Source: Penicillus capitatus
Lineage: Eukaryota; Chlorophyta
Reading direction: 5' to 3'
DNA: 64,000 bases
Assembly (NCBI GenBank): GCA_965649825.1
Contig: OZ287704.1
Coordinates: forward strand, 930,001 to 994,000
Below are positions 23,792-35,939 of the stretch, in pieces. Position 1 is the stretch's first letter. Each line of letters opens with the position of its first letter. The notes below the pieces were generated by a model. The model ran no database searches. It worked only from the letters and a program-made list of their open reading frames with translations, and was not told the origin of the DNA. The position numbers and the translations under genes are program-made.

Positions 23792-26700
23792 ATGAGTGTA
23801 TCACCGACCAGCAGTGAGCGAATTCTGGTATACGTTCTTCTGTGGATGGTCCTTTTCCGATCGGCGAACGCACACCTGACGGCTTTTGCATGCAAACGTG
23901 AGCTCGTTGTTTGTCTAACGCCTTGCATTGCACATCTTGTAGGGGATACAAGCCAAGATGATAGCCAAGCCGAGGCGACATGCACTGCTTCTTCTCTTCA
24001 ACAAGGCCGAGATTTTTCTCATTTGGGAACAAAAATCGTCGATGGGAGCACCTTCCTGACGGAGACAGATGCAGAATGCTGTCAGCAATGCCAAAAAACG
24101 CCAGGTAATAAGGAAAGACAACTATGCGATACAAGGCCGGTGTGCAATGAAGGGTGCAGATCTTGGACACATCTCGTAGAGTCGGGAGGCGAAGGAAAAC
24201 CAAAGGGTGGATGTTGGTTGACCACTTCAAAAAACATCGATGCCGCTCCATTGCTTGACGCTGCCCATTCAGGGTTCGTCAACGCCAGTGGTGAATCCTG
24301 CTTTTTCATGAACTTTTGGAGGGGATTCTCTTATATTTGAGCGTTACAGGGAAGGCGGACTTTACATGCCATGAGTTCCCGAATATTAAATTTGCGGACA
24401 TCTCTTACAATAATGATCAACTTTTTGCCGTCCAGTCGGAATCAGAGTGCTGCAATCATTGCTCTGAAGAAGCCCCATGTACAACCAACACTTTCAGTTG
24501 AGCAATCGGAGGTTGTGTTGCTTAAGTGTGTCACGGATCGATGATTGACGAAAGAGATATGCTCTGTCGGCTGTATGCCCGCATAGAACACCACCAACGA
24601 CCGATTTGTTTAACCTGCAAAAGTCAGACAATTCCTGACATCGAAAGTAAAAGCATGGGTATGGTCGTGTCGATATGCCAAAGAGCTGTCTGTTTAGAAA
24701 TTAAGCCTTCTGAGGCGGTTCAACAAATCATTGACACCTCTTGCGCCTCAAGAGTGACAACAAAAAAAGGTTTATTGATCAAAGGCTCGACTCTGGTTCC
24801 ATCTAAAGCGTTACCTAAAACTGATTCAAACGAGTGCTGCAATCTATGTGCCATGGCTCGAGGTCGATGAACAAGCACAATGTGCAAAATGCAATGCAGT
24901 GTGGAGTTCATAGAGTGCAAGTCATGGAGCTTCGTGGAGTTTTCGGCAGAGTGCAAGCTCTTTGGACACATTCCCGTATCCTTTGTCGAAGGAGAATCGA
25001 AAGACATATCTGGCATTGTCGCTCCAAAAGGTTGACACATATGCGTAACATTAAGACGAATGCCATTGCTTTAGTGTGCGGAGATCCTCAGTTCAGAGTA
25101 AGAAGAGCCGTCCGTTTCACACTCGACTCAAAATTGGAGAGCATTAATCAAGCAGAGGCAAATGTTTTCCCGTCTTCCGATGTCAATGAGTGCGGTCTCC
25201 GTTGCGAAGAGATCCCGGGTAGACATTGCCCGAGGTCTCTCGTCGAACAACAAATTTTCCTTTGTAGAATGTAGAGCGTGGACCTTTGATGCCGAATCTA
25301 GTAACTGTTCGGCATTTAATCAGCCTGCATTCAACGTCCAGCGCTGTGAGAATTGCTCCTCAGCTCTTAACCAACCTAGATATGCCACACCCGAAGACAA
25401 TGAACTGCTCAAGGTCGTTTTTGCACGCTGTTTGGGGAGGACAAGTGAAAAGATGTAGGATATCGAGAAAAGAATCGCTAAGATAGCGGATACGTCCGAT
25501 TCTGCTTCACCGTCTGAATCTGAAGATTCCAAACAGGACGACGGCGACGATAAAGATTCCGGTTTTCTGGGTATTCTCTTGGGCATTCTGGGATGCATCG
25601 TCCTCATTCTCATCTGTTTGCCAATCTTATTCCAATACAAACAATACAGGAGGAATCGGACAATCAAGGCCGAAAGGGAGAAGATTTTTAGTTCCCAGAA
25701 CCTAACTCAGGGGTGCTTGCTTCTATTTTTGAGCCATTCTAACTACGTAATGAACTTCTAGGTTAGATCCCTTGCAGTACGTCGACGAACCTACTGGAGA
25801 GTCATCGGCGGTTAACCAAAACGCCATTCGGGGCGATCCTTTTGCTTATGCTAGGTTAGAGAAGCAAGAGGATCTTTTTGGACGTGGATCTAGCAGCCAT
25901 ATGCAACCCGAAGAAGACAGTCTCATTCAACCCGAAGGCAGTCGTCTCATTCAACCCGCACCAGCAACGGAGCTCACAGCCGATCAATTTCAGAATCTGC
26001 ACGAACTGATCGACGCCAGCAAAGTCAAGAGTGGTTTCTTCGAATTCCGTTCCAGCTCTTCGATCAAAATTCGGGAGTCCGTGCTGGACAGTGTTCTGCA
26101 GTTGGAGCCTGGGAAGGTGGTAGCAAGTACGTTTGCCTGTCACATCACGAAATGCCTTTTGGTTTGTACGTGCAACAGATAAGTACGAGATCGAGGCAGG
26201 GACGAAGATTGGACAGAATAACGCCATTGTGCCAGCGAGGGTCAAATTCGGCAAAGGGACTCCAGTCGTTTTCAAGTTCTTCAAGAGTAAACAGGAATTT
26301 GAACGCGAGTCATCCTTCTATGAAAAAACAGTCTCGTCCAACTTCCTCCCAGATGTGCAGCCCGTTCTCATCTACCACCACCACCATCATATGTCCTGTC
26401 GTTCTAGGTGTTGGACATCTATGATGAGGCAAACGCTGCTGCAGTGGGCTTGCCCTCGCTGTGTGGACTGGTTCTGGAACGGGGAGATCATTCACTGGAG
26501 GACTGGTTGGCGAAGCAAACACGCAACATGGATCTGATGGATCAGCGCAATATACTGTACAAGATCTCCCGTGGTGTACAGTTTCTGCATGACAGTTGGG
26601 TGGTTCATCGAGATTTGAAGCCGGGAAATATTGTGATCTTCACGTCGAATCTCTTCACCCTGAAGCTTATCGATCTGGGATCTGCCTGTCGCCGAGGAGA

Positions 26701-27884
26701 TCCAGCGCCGATTGAGTACACACTGCGATATGCCCCGCCCGAAATCGTCACTGCCCACAAGAACCGGGATCCGACCATCATCGCACATCCGTCGGCGGAC
26801 ATGTGGTCATTGGGTCTCATTTTCTGGGAGGTTTTGGTCGGTGAGCCGTTGTTTGGAACCAAGTATACAGAAGAAGAGGTGCGTTAGATCTGTTCCTATA
26901 CGCCTGACCGGCGAGATATGTCTCTGTTTTTGCGTTTAGGTGATGGCGATGTTGAGTGGCATACAACCGTTACCCTTTGAGCAGTATCCTCAGATGTGGG
27001 GACAGATTTCGCATCGATCGGCGCGGCGAATGGTGCGATCGCTTCTGGAGCGACATCCTGATGCTCGATGGCCCATTCAAAAGGTCATCGGCAATGCGTT
27101 CTTTTCGTTGGGACAGGACACCGTGGCCGAAGCTGAACAGATCGAGGCTTTTGGCAGCAAACTTCAAGAAATTGCCGAAGGCGTTTCGTACATCAAACAA
27201 GGCATCACAGCACTGCAAGAAATCTCCGTCGAAAATCTCAAACTCACTGCCTCGCAAGCACTCATTGCGTGCATCAGCTTCCATGAAATCGATCCTTCAG
27301 AGCTGGAGCAGCGGGTCATTAGCGGAGACGACATTGCTCGACGTTATCAAAATCGTCAGCTGCAGTGCGTCGAAGCTCCGTTGGAGCCGAACTACAATCT
27401 CTTTGTTCAGAGTGGCGATGAGCCAACGACGCTCCTGCGCATTGACCGTCAGCATCTGGTCCGAATCAGTCTCATGACTGCAGGAGATGTCAAAACCGAA
27501 TTGCCGATATCTGAGATTGTGTGGATCAAATTCTGGCCGACAGAACTGGAGCCAGATGGACAGGAGTCCAAATTCTATCCCATCCTCTACGAAGGGCACT
27601 ACACGGAGGGTGTTGCTTATTGGAACACCACGCTTCATCGTGATCTCTCCCTCAAACTCCAGGGAAAGACGTCTGTTGACGTGTCAATCGGGTTTCGCTT
27701 GAAGGGAGCGCAGGAGATCATGTTGATCCAGAAGACCATACTGATACGCATGCATCCAGAGAGAGCGCAATTTCGTACAGTGAAGGCATACAATCGAACG
27801 AAAGCTTTCTACAATAATCTGCCTCAGTGGGCAAAGGCCTACATTCATGGGAGTATTGTTATTGCCAAGCTGGCCTTAGGCTGA
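23792..27884 (+). CDS. receptor-like protein kinase with Cys-rich PAN-like repeats
   Basis: It starts with a signal peptide (ILVYVLLWMVLFRSANA). The ectodomain holds about four Cys-rich units with a shared core: ECCQQC...CRSWTHL, ECCNHC, ECCNLC...ECKSWSF...CKLF and NECGLRC...CRAWTFD...C. They resemble PAN/apple modules. An Asp/Ser-rich stalk precedes one membrane segment (GILLGILGCIVLILICLPIL, about 25570-25630). The cytosolic part has a juxtamembrane region with repeated IQP units, then a kinase: PVVFKFFK, VVHRDLKPGNIVIF, KLIDLGSACRRG (DLG in place of DFG), YAPPEIV and ADMWSLGLIFWEVL. A 250-residue C-terminal domain (to 27884), rich in beta-like sequence, is unrecognised. Joins at 23898/23943, about 25710/25761 and 26129/26181 keep phase; those between 24340 and 25460 are approximate. 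Confidence 0.72.
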
Positions 27885-28106
27885 TAGAGGACGTCACAGA
27901 AGGCAGCCATATGTCTAAGTGGCAGACAAAAGAATGGTATTTTAAGGCGAACCCATCAATATACCTGTAACGGCAATGGACTTCAAAAATGAAAGCCCGG
28001 ATGTCAAACAAACCAGAAATAATATCGTAACAAGCGGCCATGTACAAAAAGAGTGACCTCAACAATGACCGCTTTCTTGTGTAAGAGCATGCTTGCTTGC
28101 TGCGCT

Positions 28107-28965
28107 TCAGGGCGTCTCGGCGTCAGATGATGATCCAAACTGCCCGGCATCGCCCAGTTCTCTCAGATTCTCTAATTGTGTTTTCTTTTCGTCAAGGAGA
28201 GTCAGCAATCTCTCCGTCTGTTGATTGACGAAGGCTGTCTCGCGGCGAAACAGTTCGTCCAGTTCGCCATCGTCCTCCTGTCCCGGACTGTCGCGGGTGA
28301 CTGGAGTCTCGGCCCGTCTCTCGACATTCATCTGCGGCAGACTGCAGCGAGGACATGTGTTCTCTAGCCAATCGAATGCTTACGAGAATCCGGCAACCTG
28401 TAGCTTCCGCTCAGCTTCATTGCGTTCCGTCTCGTCTGCCTCCGACAGTTCCTCGTTATCAAAAACCTCCCACACTTTCTCCTCCAGTCCCCTCGGGTCA
28501 CCAAGGTAGGGATAGACGTCCTGAGTAAACCAGCCAACCCCCAATGCACATCTCATAGATCTGAAGAATGCATGATAGCATTACCGTCAGCATATCGTCC
28601 AGTACTTCACGCGCCTCTTGAGCCAATTCTTTGGCCAGACGGTACTTCAGAATGGACACTTCCATGCCTCTCTTTATCGCTTCTAAATCTGATGTCTTCC
28701 AATCCTTGCAATCCTGCGCGATGTAACGCAGGTGATATATCTGCGCAGTCCGTCGCTCTTGTTCACCGCACAGTAGCGCACTGGACGACGGTACTTTGTC
28801 TTGGAGCATCTTCTTTCGCTGCTCGAGGTATTTCTTAAATGCCGGTGTCAACAGCAGACGATGGTAACGCCGTTCGCCTTCGAGTTTCTAAATATGGTCT
28901 GTCTCAAATGGTCACCAAGGCACATGGATTACTTCTCTGCGCTCGAGCAGGCGTGTACTCGACAT
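28107..28965 (-). CDS. unrecognised acidic, helical protein
   Basis: Exon 1 starts at ATG 28965 (MSSTRLLERRE) and joins, after a 45-nt intron, to KLEGERRYHRLLLTPAFKKY. The protein is highly charged and helical: IYHLRYIAQDCKDWK, MEVSILKYRLAKELAQEARE, then LGDPRGLEEKVWEVF with many Glu, and a coiled-coil end (FVNQQTERLLTLLDEKKTQL). Total is roughly 230 residues. I recognise no domain. It is convergent with the receptor kinase and upstream of LCB2 on the same strand. Internal joins at about 28505-28590 and 28340-28395 are inferred. Confidence 0.5.
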
Positions 28966-29092
28966 GTTTTTGACGATGGACCGTCAACGGGTACGGATCA
29001 AAGGTGGTTCAGAAACACATCTGCCAATTGCGACACAGTACATCAGCTTCTTGCAAATACGTTCACAATGCATCTTTTAGCGTTCGAGTGAC

Positions 29093-30984
29093 TCAGCGTG
29101 TTAAAACGTGGCGTTTCTTATGGATGTCGTGCCCGGACACGGCTGAAGTTGACAGTCGACTGCGACGGTAGCGCATATGGACCACATCTGCCATCTCGTT
29201 CAGCACCTGCGTCGCACATTATCCAGGGAAAGGGAAGAATTGAACGGACCTCGAGTCCATAGTCGAGATCCTCATCGGTATGGGAGGCCGAAATACAGAT
29301 GCGTGCTCGAGCTGTTGTCAATGTCGTTGCCGGAAATCCAACGACGACGACGGCCACATTTCGCTCAAAACACTCTCTGGATAGCAGTGGCACCTTGGCC
29401 GGGGCGTAGAGCATGATCGGCTGCAAAAGGTGTCTGAATTGGTGGAGATGATGGGATGGATGGCTGCTTACGATTACGGGTGAATCCCAATCGCCCAGTG
29501 TTGTTAGACCCATTTCCATAAGCTTCTGTCGAAAGTAATTGGCATTCCGATGCAACGTCCTTATCTTCTCAATTCCTCGCTGCGTTCCATCCTCTCCTCT
29601 CAACAATCTGTCGCACACCACGGAGAGATTGCTGGTAACGTATGTGCGCTGATCACTTGAAGGCGCTCAAGATCTGTTCGACGGCCGGAGGCGACATCGA
29701 TGCGGCATAGTGCTGCGTTGGACATCTCCTTTTCAAGTAATGGATGATGTGACTTGAGCCGCCGATGTAGCCGCCACATGACCCGAAGGATTTGGTGAAG
29801 GTGCCCATCATGATGTCGACATTGCGGGGATCGACACCCAGTTGTTCACAGATGCCCTTTCCCGATTTGCCGAGAGCGCCGATACTGTGCGCCTCATCGA
29901 GATACAGATACGCCTTGTATTTCTTCTTGAGCTCCATGATCTCCTTCAGGCGACACATTTCGCCCTCCATACTGTAAATGCCCTCGACAATGATCAAAAT
30001 CTAAAGAATCCGTGATGGAGTGTCATCTGAGCGTATGTCTACATGGGGAGACCTTCTTCCATGGACGGTGTGTTCGTGGTTGTCCCTCAGCGATCTTTGC
30101 TCTCATGACATCTTCCAAGTGTCGCACATCGTTGTGACGAAAGACGTGCACTTTGGCACCCGATCCGCGAACGCCAGTCACAATGGAAGAGTGATTTAGG
30201 GCATCGCTCATAACCAGACAGCCCTTGCCAACGAGGGCCGGGATCACGAAAGAATTGACAGCAAAGCCCATTCCGTATGTCATGGCACTCTCGACGCCAA
30301 TAAACTCGGCCACCATCTCCTCCAGCTCACGATGGATCTTAAGCGTTCCTAATGAAGCACACATTCCTTCAGTAAACACACACGTGTTAAGCACCCACCT
30401 GTCTGCGATCGTGAACTGCATGTTCCCCATCCCCAACGATCGAGGGTGTCCAACACCCGAGGCGTACAGTAAGCATCCGACGACGCGAATCCGAGATAGT
30501 TGTAAGATCCCAGATTTAAACAGGGTCGTGAAGCGCCTGTCAATTCCAACGTCCTGCATAAAGACATAGCGACGCTGCAAAGGTTGGCAGGTGTCTTCCA
30601 CTCGATCTCACTGTTCGCCACGCGCAGCTCTTCTTTCGAGCACGTTGATCCATGACGTGGGGGCACTGTTTATTGGGCGATTCCAGAGATCCTGTTGTCA
30701 GTACAGCATCCGCAACGATATAGTGAGGAGGTGACAACTGACATGCATACGCAGATAGACGCGCCGGACATAGAAATCTTCATAGTCTTGCTTAATCGGT
30801 GCATATCCCTGCAGAATCACACAACCACCGGTGGGCTCTTTCTCGTGTATCGGACCGGTTGTGCATGGAGACGTGAGAAATGATTGCGGAAGAAGTCGCG
30901 GATGTGTCCAAGGAGGAATAGAAACATCCAACTGAGGTAAGTGAACAAACCGACCAGCACTGGCGGACGCTCGTCTTCCATCAT
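29093..30984 (-). CDS. LCB2: serine palmitoyltransferase, LCB2 subunit
   Basis: It starts at ATG 30984 with [18 protein letters not shown] and a membrane segment ([14 protein letters not shown]), then [20 protein letters not shown]. The catalytic fold follows: [82 protein letters not shown] and the PLP lysine in [19 protein letters not shown]. The C-terminal exon, ending at 29093, reads [20 protein letters not shown]2 with LCB1 condenses serine and palmitoyl-CoA at the ER, the first step of sphingolipid synthesis. The lysine marks LCB2, since LCB1 lacks it. It is head-to-head with the Crooked-neck gene, with only 62 bases between the two start codons. Confidence 0.92.
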
Positions 30985-31046
30985 GAGACGCGAAAGCAAA
31001 ATGACAAGGATGGATAGTCGTCATACGGTCATTCTCAACGGCGACG
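30985..31046. promoter_or_regulatory. 62-bp bidirectional intergenic region
   Basis: The LCB2 start (minus, 30984) and the Crooked-neck start (plus, 31047) are 62 bases apart. Both promoters and 5' leaders must lie in this stretch or in each other's coding regions, unless upstream start codons exist. No TATA-like box is evident. Confidence 0.5.
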
Positions 31047-33463
31047 ATGGAAACGAATGGCGTCGCCGGTTCGTCGCGAAAGGACACGGAAGTGCGCCTT
31101 CCTCGAACGACTCGAGTCAAAGACAAGCGACCAGCGGAACGTCAAATCACAGCAGAGCAGATTCTGCGCACGGCCAAGGAACTGCAATTGGAGGATGACG
31201 TCAAACCGCCTCGTCAGATCATTACTGCACCGGGAGAGCTGCGCACGTATAAACTCCGCAAAAGACGTGAATTCGAAGACCTCATTCGGCGCGTTGGGCG
31301 CTTTAATGTGAGCTGTTGGTTCAAGTAAGATCATACATTGTGTGAGATAAGAGATAGAGTGAGAAGCGTGATGCGGTGCTGCTTAGGTATGCTCAATGGG
31401 AAGAAGCACAACGCGATTTTCGTCGTGCTCGGTCGGTCTGGGAACGATGCCTGGATGTGACCTACACAAATGTCTCCGTCTGGTTGAGATATGCTGAAAT
31501 GGAGATGCGGAATCGCTTCATCAATCATGCACGGAATGTATGGGATCGTGCCGTGAGTCTCCTGCCAAGAGTGGATCAGCTATGGTACAAGTACATTCAT
31601 ATGGAAGAGATGCTGGGCAATGTGGCGGGTGCCCGACAAGTCTTCGATCGATGGATGGCTTTTGAGCCAGACCACGAAGGATGGAATGCCTACATTCGTT
31701 TCGAACTGCGTTATGAGGAGGTGGAGAAAGCGCGGGATGTCTTTGAGCGTTACGTCCAGATTCTGCCAGAGGTGAAGTCCTGGGTCCTCTATGCCAAATT
31801 CGAGATGAAGCATGGAGAAGTGTCCCGTGCCAGACAGTGCTACGAACGTGCGATCGAAGCGCTCGGAGAGGATGGCGAAACGGAAGAGCTCTTCTTGCGG
31901 TTTGCAGAATTTGAAGAAATGGTGAAGGAATATGATCGAGCTCGTGTGATTTACCAGTTGCTGGCTCTCAGTCTGATCTTGTCTAACAACTGAATGCTCT
32001 TAGGTTTGCTCTGGATCGACTGCCCAAATCTCAAATTGAACGAGTGTACCAGAAGTTTCTCGCCTTTGAGAGGAAACACGGAGCCAAAGACAGCATCGAG
32101 AATGCAGTTTTCAGCAAGAGACGTGTAACTTACGAAGATCAAGTCAAGACCAATCCTTTGAACTACGACGCCTGGTTTGATTACATTCGTTTGGAGCTCA
32201 GCGCCGGTGGGGGCAGATCTGTGCGAGAATGATAGAGTCATTGTTTTTTTTGCCAGGCGATGTTGAGAAGATTCGGGATGTGTTTGAGAGAGCGGTGTCG
32301 CATGTGCCGCCGGGAAATGAAAAACGGTTCTGGAAGCGCTATATCTACATATGGATCAATTACGCTCTGTTCGAGGAGCTCGAGACGAAAGACGTGGAAC
32401 GAACACGCGCTGTCTATCGTGCCTGCCTGGATCTGATCCCCCATCAGCACTTTACGTTTGCCAAGATCTGGATATTGGCGGCGTATTTCGAAATTCGTCA
32501 ACATCAACTGGACGCGGCGAGAAAGCTCTTGGGCATGGCGATCGGCATGGCACCGAAGGAAAAGATTTTCAAGACGTACATCGACGTGGAGCTCATGCTC
32601 GGCAACATCGATCGGTAGCTACTGCTCCCGTGTGAGAGACGGTTGGCGGCATTCCAGAGTTGTCTGTGTGTAGATGTCGAACGTTGTATGGAAAACTTCT
32701 GGAATGGAATCCATCCAACTGCAACGCCTGGTGTCGTTTCACAGAACTGGAACGATCCTTGCAAGAAGACGATCGTGCCCGAGCCATATTCGAACTGGCG
32801 ATTTCGCAGCCACTTCTGGACATGCCAGAGCTTCTGTGGAAATCCTACATCGATTTCGAAATCGAAAACGGTGAGATCTCCATCTGCTTTGCCCGATACA
32901 ATGTGGCACTGTCTGCAGGTAATCGACATCGGACACGCGTTCTCTATGAACGGTTGCTGGATCGAACAAACCATGTGAAAGTCTGGATGAGTTTCGCGCA
33001 GTTTGAAGCAACGACATTCCCCGATGCCGAAGACGATGATGAAGAGGCGGAATCTGATGCCGAGCGACTCAAACGCGCGCGTTCCATCTATCGCCGCGGA
33101 TTCTGTTCCATTCGTGAGACGCAGCCCGATGCCAAAGATGAAGCCGTTCTGCTTCTGGGCGCCTGGAAGAAATTCGAAGAAGAAACAGAATTATCCCCGT
33201 ATACCTCACACCGCATCTCACTCTTTCTGATCCGTGAATTTGTGGTTCTCAGTTCTGAGGAGGAACGGGAGAAGGCAGTGGCAGATGTCGCGAAGAAATT
33301 CCCCAAGAAGGTCAAAAAGAAGCGGGCCATCTACACAGACGAAGGCATTGAGGCTGGCATGGAGGAATACTATGACTACATCTTTGCCGACGAAGCAGGG
33401 GCAGCTCCCAATCTCAAATTACTCGAAATGGCGCAGAAATGGAAGAAACGTAAAACGGAGTAG
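31047..33463 (+). CDS. CRNKL1: Crooked-neck / Clf1 splicing factor (HAT repeats)
   Basis: Six exons (31047-31324, 31387-31956, 32004-32206, 32257-32614, 32674-32870, 32919-33463) join in consistent phase. The start has [23 protein letters not shown] (half-TPR) repeats run throughout: [84 protein letters not shown], and [17 protein letters not shown]. The end has [12 protein letters not shown] and [14 protein letters not shown]. All are collinear with yeast Clf1 and metazoan Crn. The protein is a scaffold of the NineTeen/Prp19-associated complex needed for spliceosome activation, fitting a genome dense in introns. The five introns are 47-62 nt. Confidence 0.95.
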
Positions 33464-33884
33464 ATGAGAGATTCCACGACGATTCTGTCGACGATGCGAG
33501 ACCGAACGAACATACTCTCTCACGGTCGTACGTACGCACATCTATCTATCTGCGTACATTGTGCCAGAATCCGATGAAACGGCATCTGCACGACGTTTCT
33601 GCCATTCCTCCGTCCGTAACTCTATCGAAACGGCGCGACGCCATCGCTCCCTCTCAAACAGGACACGTGGCTTTCGACATCGTTCCCCGCCGACGACGCA
33701 TCTCAAGAAACTCAGGTGACCGATACATTCATTTCCTCTCGGCTGCGTCTTTGCGTCGTTTGGGCGTCTCTTCGCGACCCCGCCGCTTTTAAATTGACTT
33801 TCGTGCAAATGGCGATTGGCGTGTAGGTTTTCGTTTTGTCAAGCGTCTAGCGCGTTTATTGAGTGACGTGACGTGTGTTGCGCC
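33464..33884. other. intergenic
   Basis: 421 bases between two plus-strand genes. It holds the Crooked-neck 3' end and the promoter of the Cdc20/Cdh1 gene, with a short CTAT-type simple repeat near 33541. I see no gene. Confidence 0.5.
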
Positions 33885-35674
33885 ATGTCGTCGATCAAGA
33901 AACGCAGTCCACGACGTTCGACGCCACGCGGTCGGATCACCAAAGTTCCATGTCCATCCAAGACGCCACGCCGCCGTCCTTACTGGATGCGAAGCGATCC
34001 GTGTCCCAGTCCCATCATGACGCGTATCTTCCGAGTCACCCCAGCGAAGCGTCGTCCCCTCTATCCTCACACCATCCACGCCGATCGTCTCATCCCTTTC
34101 CGACCCGACAACACACTCGACGCCGCAAACCGACGTCAAGAGGCGCTCGACACGCTGCGCGAAATCTCGGACTCCAAGAAAGTGCGATCCGACGTTGCCT
34201 CTACTGGCGGCGGTCTATGCTGGTATGGATTCAGGGAGATAGTGTAACCACTTACTACACCACAGCCTTGCAAGGAGAGATTCTGAATGCGCCACTGCGT
34301 GTGAAGGTCGACAGAGAACGAGCCGTTCTTCAGGCGTTACCCGATCGTCTGTTTCTGCATTTCTCTCGACCTATGAATCAACCGACCCATTCTGACCAGC
34401 AACTCGCGACGCATCCACTTCAACGCGGAAAACTGAGCAGAGCTCTCGATAGGCACGGCGAGTTCTCAGCATCCGAACGCGTCATTGCCAAAGCGCCTTA
34501 CAAAGTACAGTCCGTCCACGCACGACACATGCCGCCCTCAAATGGCTTCGCTTTAGATTTTGGACGCTCCTGACTTGAAAGATGACTTCTATTACAATTT
34601 ATTAGACTGGTCTTCCAAGAACGTATTAGCTGTGGGATTGGGATGTGCTGTATATTTATGGACAGCCACAACTGGACATGTCGAAGACGTGAATGCCGAA
34701 GATCGAGCACGTGGAGAAGTGAGCTCCGTGGCGTGGAGTCAAGGCGCCTCTGCTTTGGCAGTGGGCAGTCGAATCGGAACCCTTCAGCTCTGGGATCCTC
34801 ATACAAAGCAACGTATTATCACTTTCCTTGAACAGGCCAATCGCGTCGGCAGTCTCAGTTGGAATTTGAATAAACTGGCAAGTGGCTGTCGAAATGGAAA
34901 TATCCAGTACTTTGATCATCGATGCCGCAATGCCGTCCGTGTGATCAGTGGACATCGATCTGAAGTCTGTGGCCTCAAAGTACGTACGGCCACCGTACAC
35001 ATAGTTGAGATCGACGTGTTGGATCGTGTGCTCAGTGGTCGAGTGATAACCTCCACTTGGCTTCGGGAGGAAACGACAACCGTGTGAATATCTGGGACAT
35101 TCGCAGAACGGAGAGGCCAATATGGCAGATCACAGAACACACGGCCGCTGTCAAGGCCATCTCTTGGTCACCGCACAACAACAAGCACTTTGTTACCGGC
35201 GGCGGACTGAAGGACGTCCACATCAAGTACGCCCTTAGCGAGAGCGTCCGTGCACGAATATGACGGAATGCCTTATGTACAGAATGTGGAATCTCAATAC
35301 GATGGAGCGTGACATGGATGTCAATGCTTATGCTCAGGTTTGCGGTCTGCATTGGTCTCAGAATGCCAATGAGATTGTGAGCACACATGGATACAATAGC
35401 AACTGTATACAACTCTGGAAGGCGCCAACCATGGAATGCCTCGGAACGTTTCCAGGTCATGCCACCCGTGTGGTCTATCTCGCCGCTTCACCGGATGGGC
35501 AATCCATCGCGACAGGATCAGGTTATGACACGTCACTCGAGTGGCACACGTGTGAGTTGTGTATGGGGTGTAGGTGATGAGAGTGTCCGTTTCTTTAAAG
35601 TCTTTCCTCCCGTCAGTCGTCAGAGAGACATCCGAAGGGCTCAACGAGACAGAGTCAATCTATCTGTGCGCTAG
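33885..35674 (+). CDS. Cdc20/Cdh1 family APC/C co-activator (WD40)
   Basis: Six exons (33885-34181, 34235-34504, 34557-34979, 35036-35226, 35283-35521, 35574-35674) join in phase. The basic N terminus contains ADRLIPFR, a C-box (DR-IP-R) for APC/C binding. The propeller follows: ILDAPDLKDDFYYNLLDWSS, NVLAVGLGCAVYLW, RVGSLSWNLNKLASG, GHRSEVCGLK | WSSDNLHLASGGNDNRVN, HTAAVKAISWSPHN, VCGLHWSQNANEIVSTHGYN and SGDESVRFFKVF. These co-activators choose APC/C substrates in mitosis and G1. I cannot separate Cdc20 from Cdh1; the LDAP block fits both. The C terminus ends VR, where an IR tail is normal. Confidence 0.92.
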
Positions 35675-35939
35675 AGACTATGTCTCCTGTACATATTGGT
35701 ACTAATGACAAGACATTTCATGATTTGAGAAACACCTGCAAACATGAAATCTTGTTCGCGAAAAAGCAGGCATCTGTGACGCAGCTCCTGCAGAATGATC
35801 ATATTCTGATGGCGTCGACATCTGCCATGTGTCAATCGCAGGGAGTCGCGGGGATGGCTGAGATGCGCCGTCGATCTAGGGCTGCGCAATCGACGTCACC
35901 GTGTGGCGACGCTTTTGATAAGACGTGAACGAGACAAGC

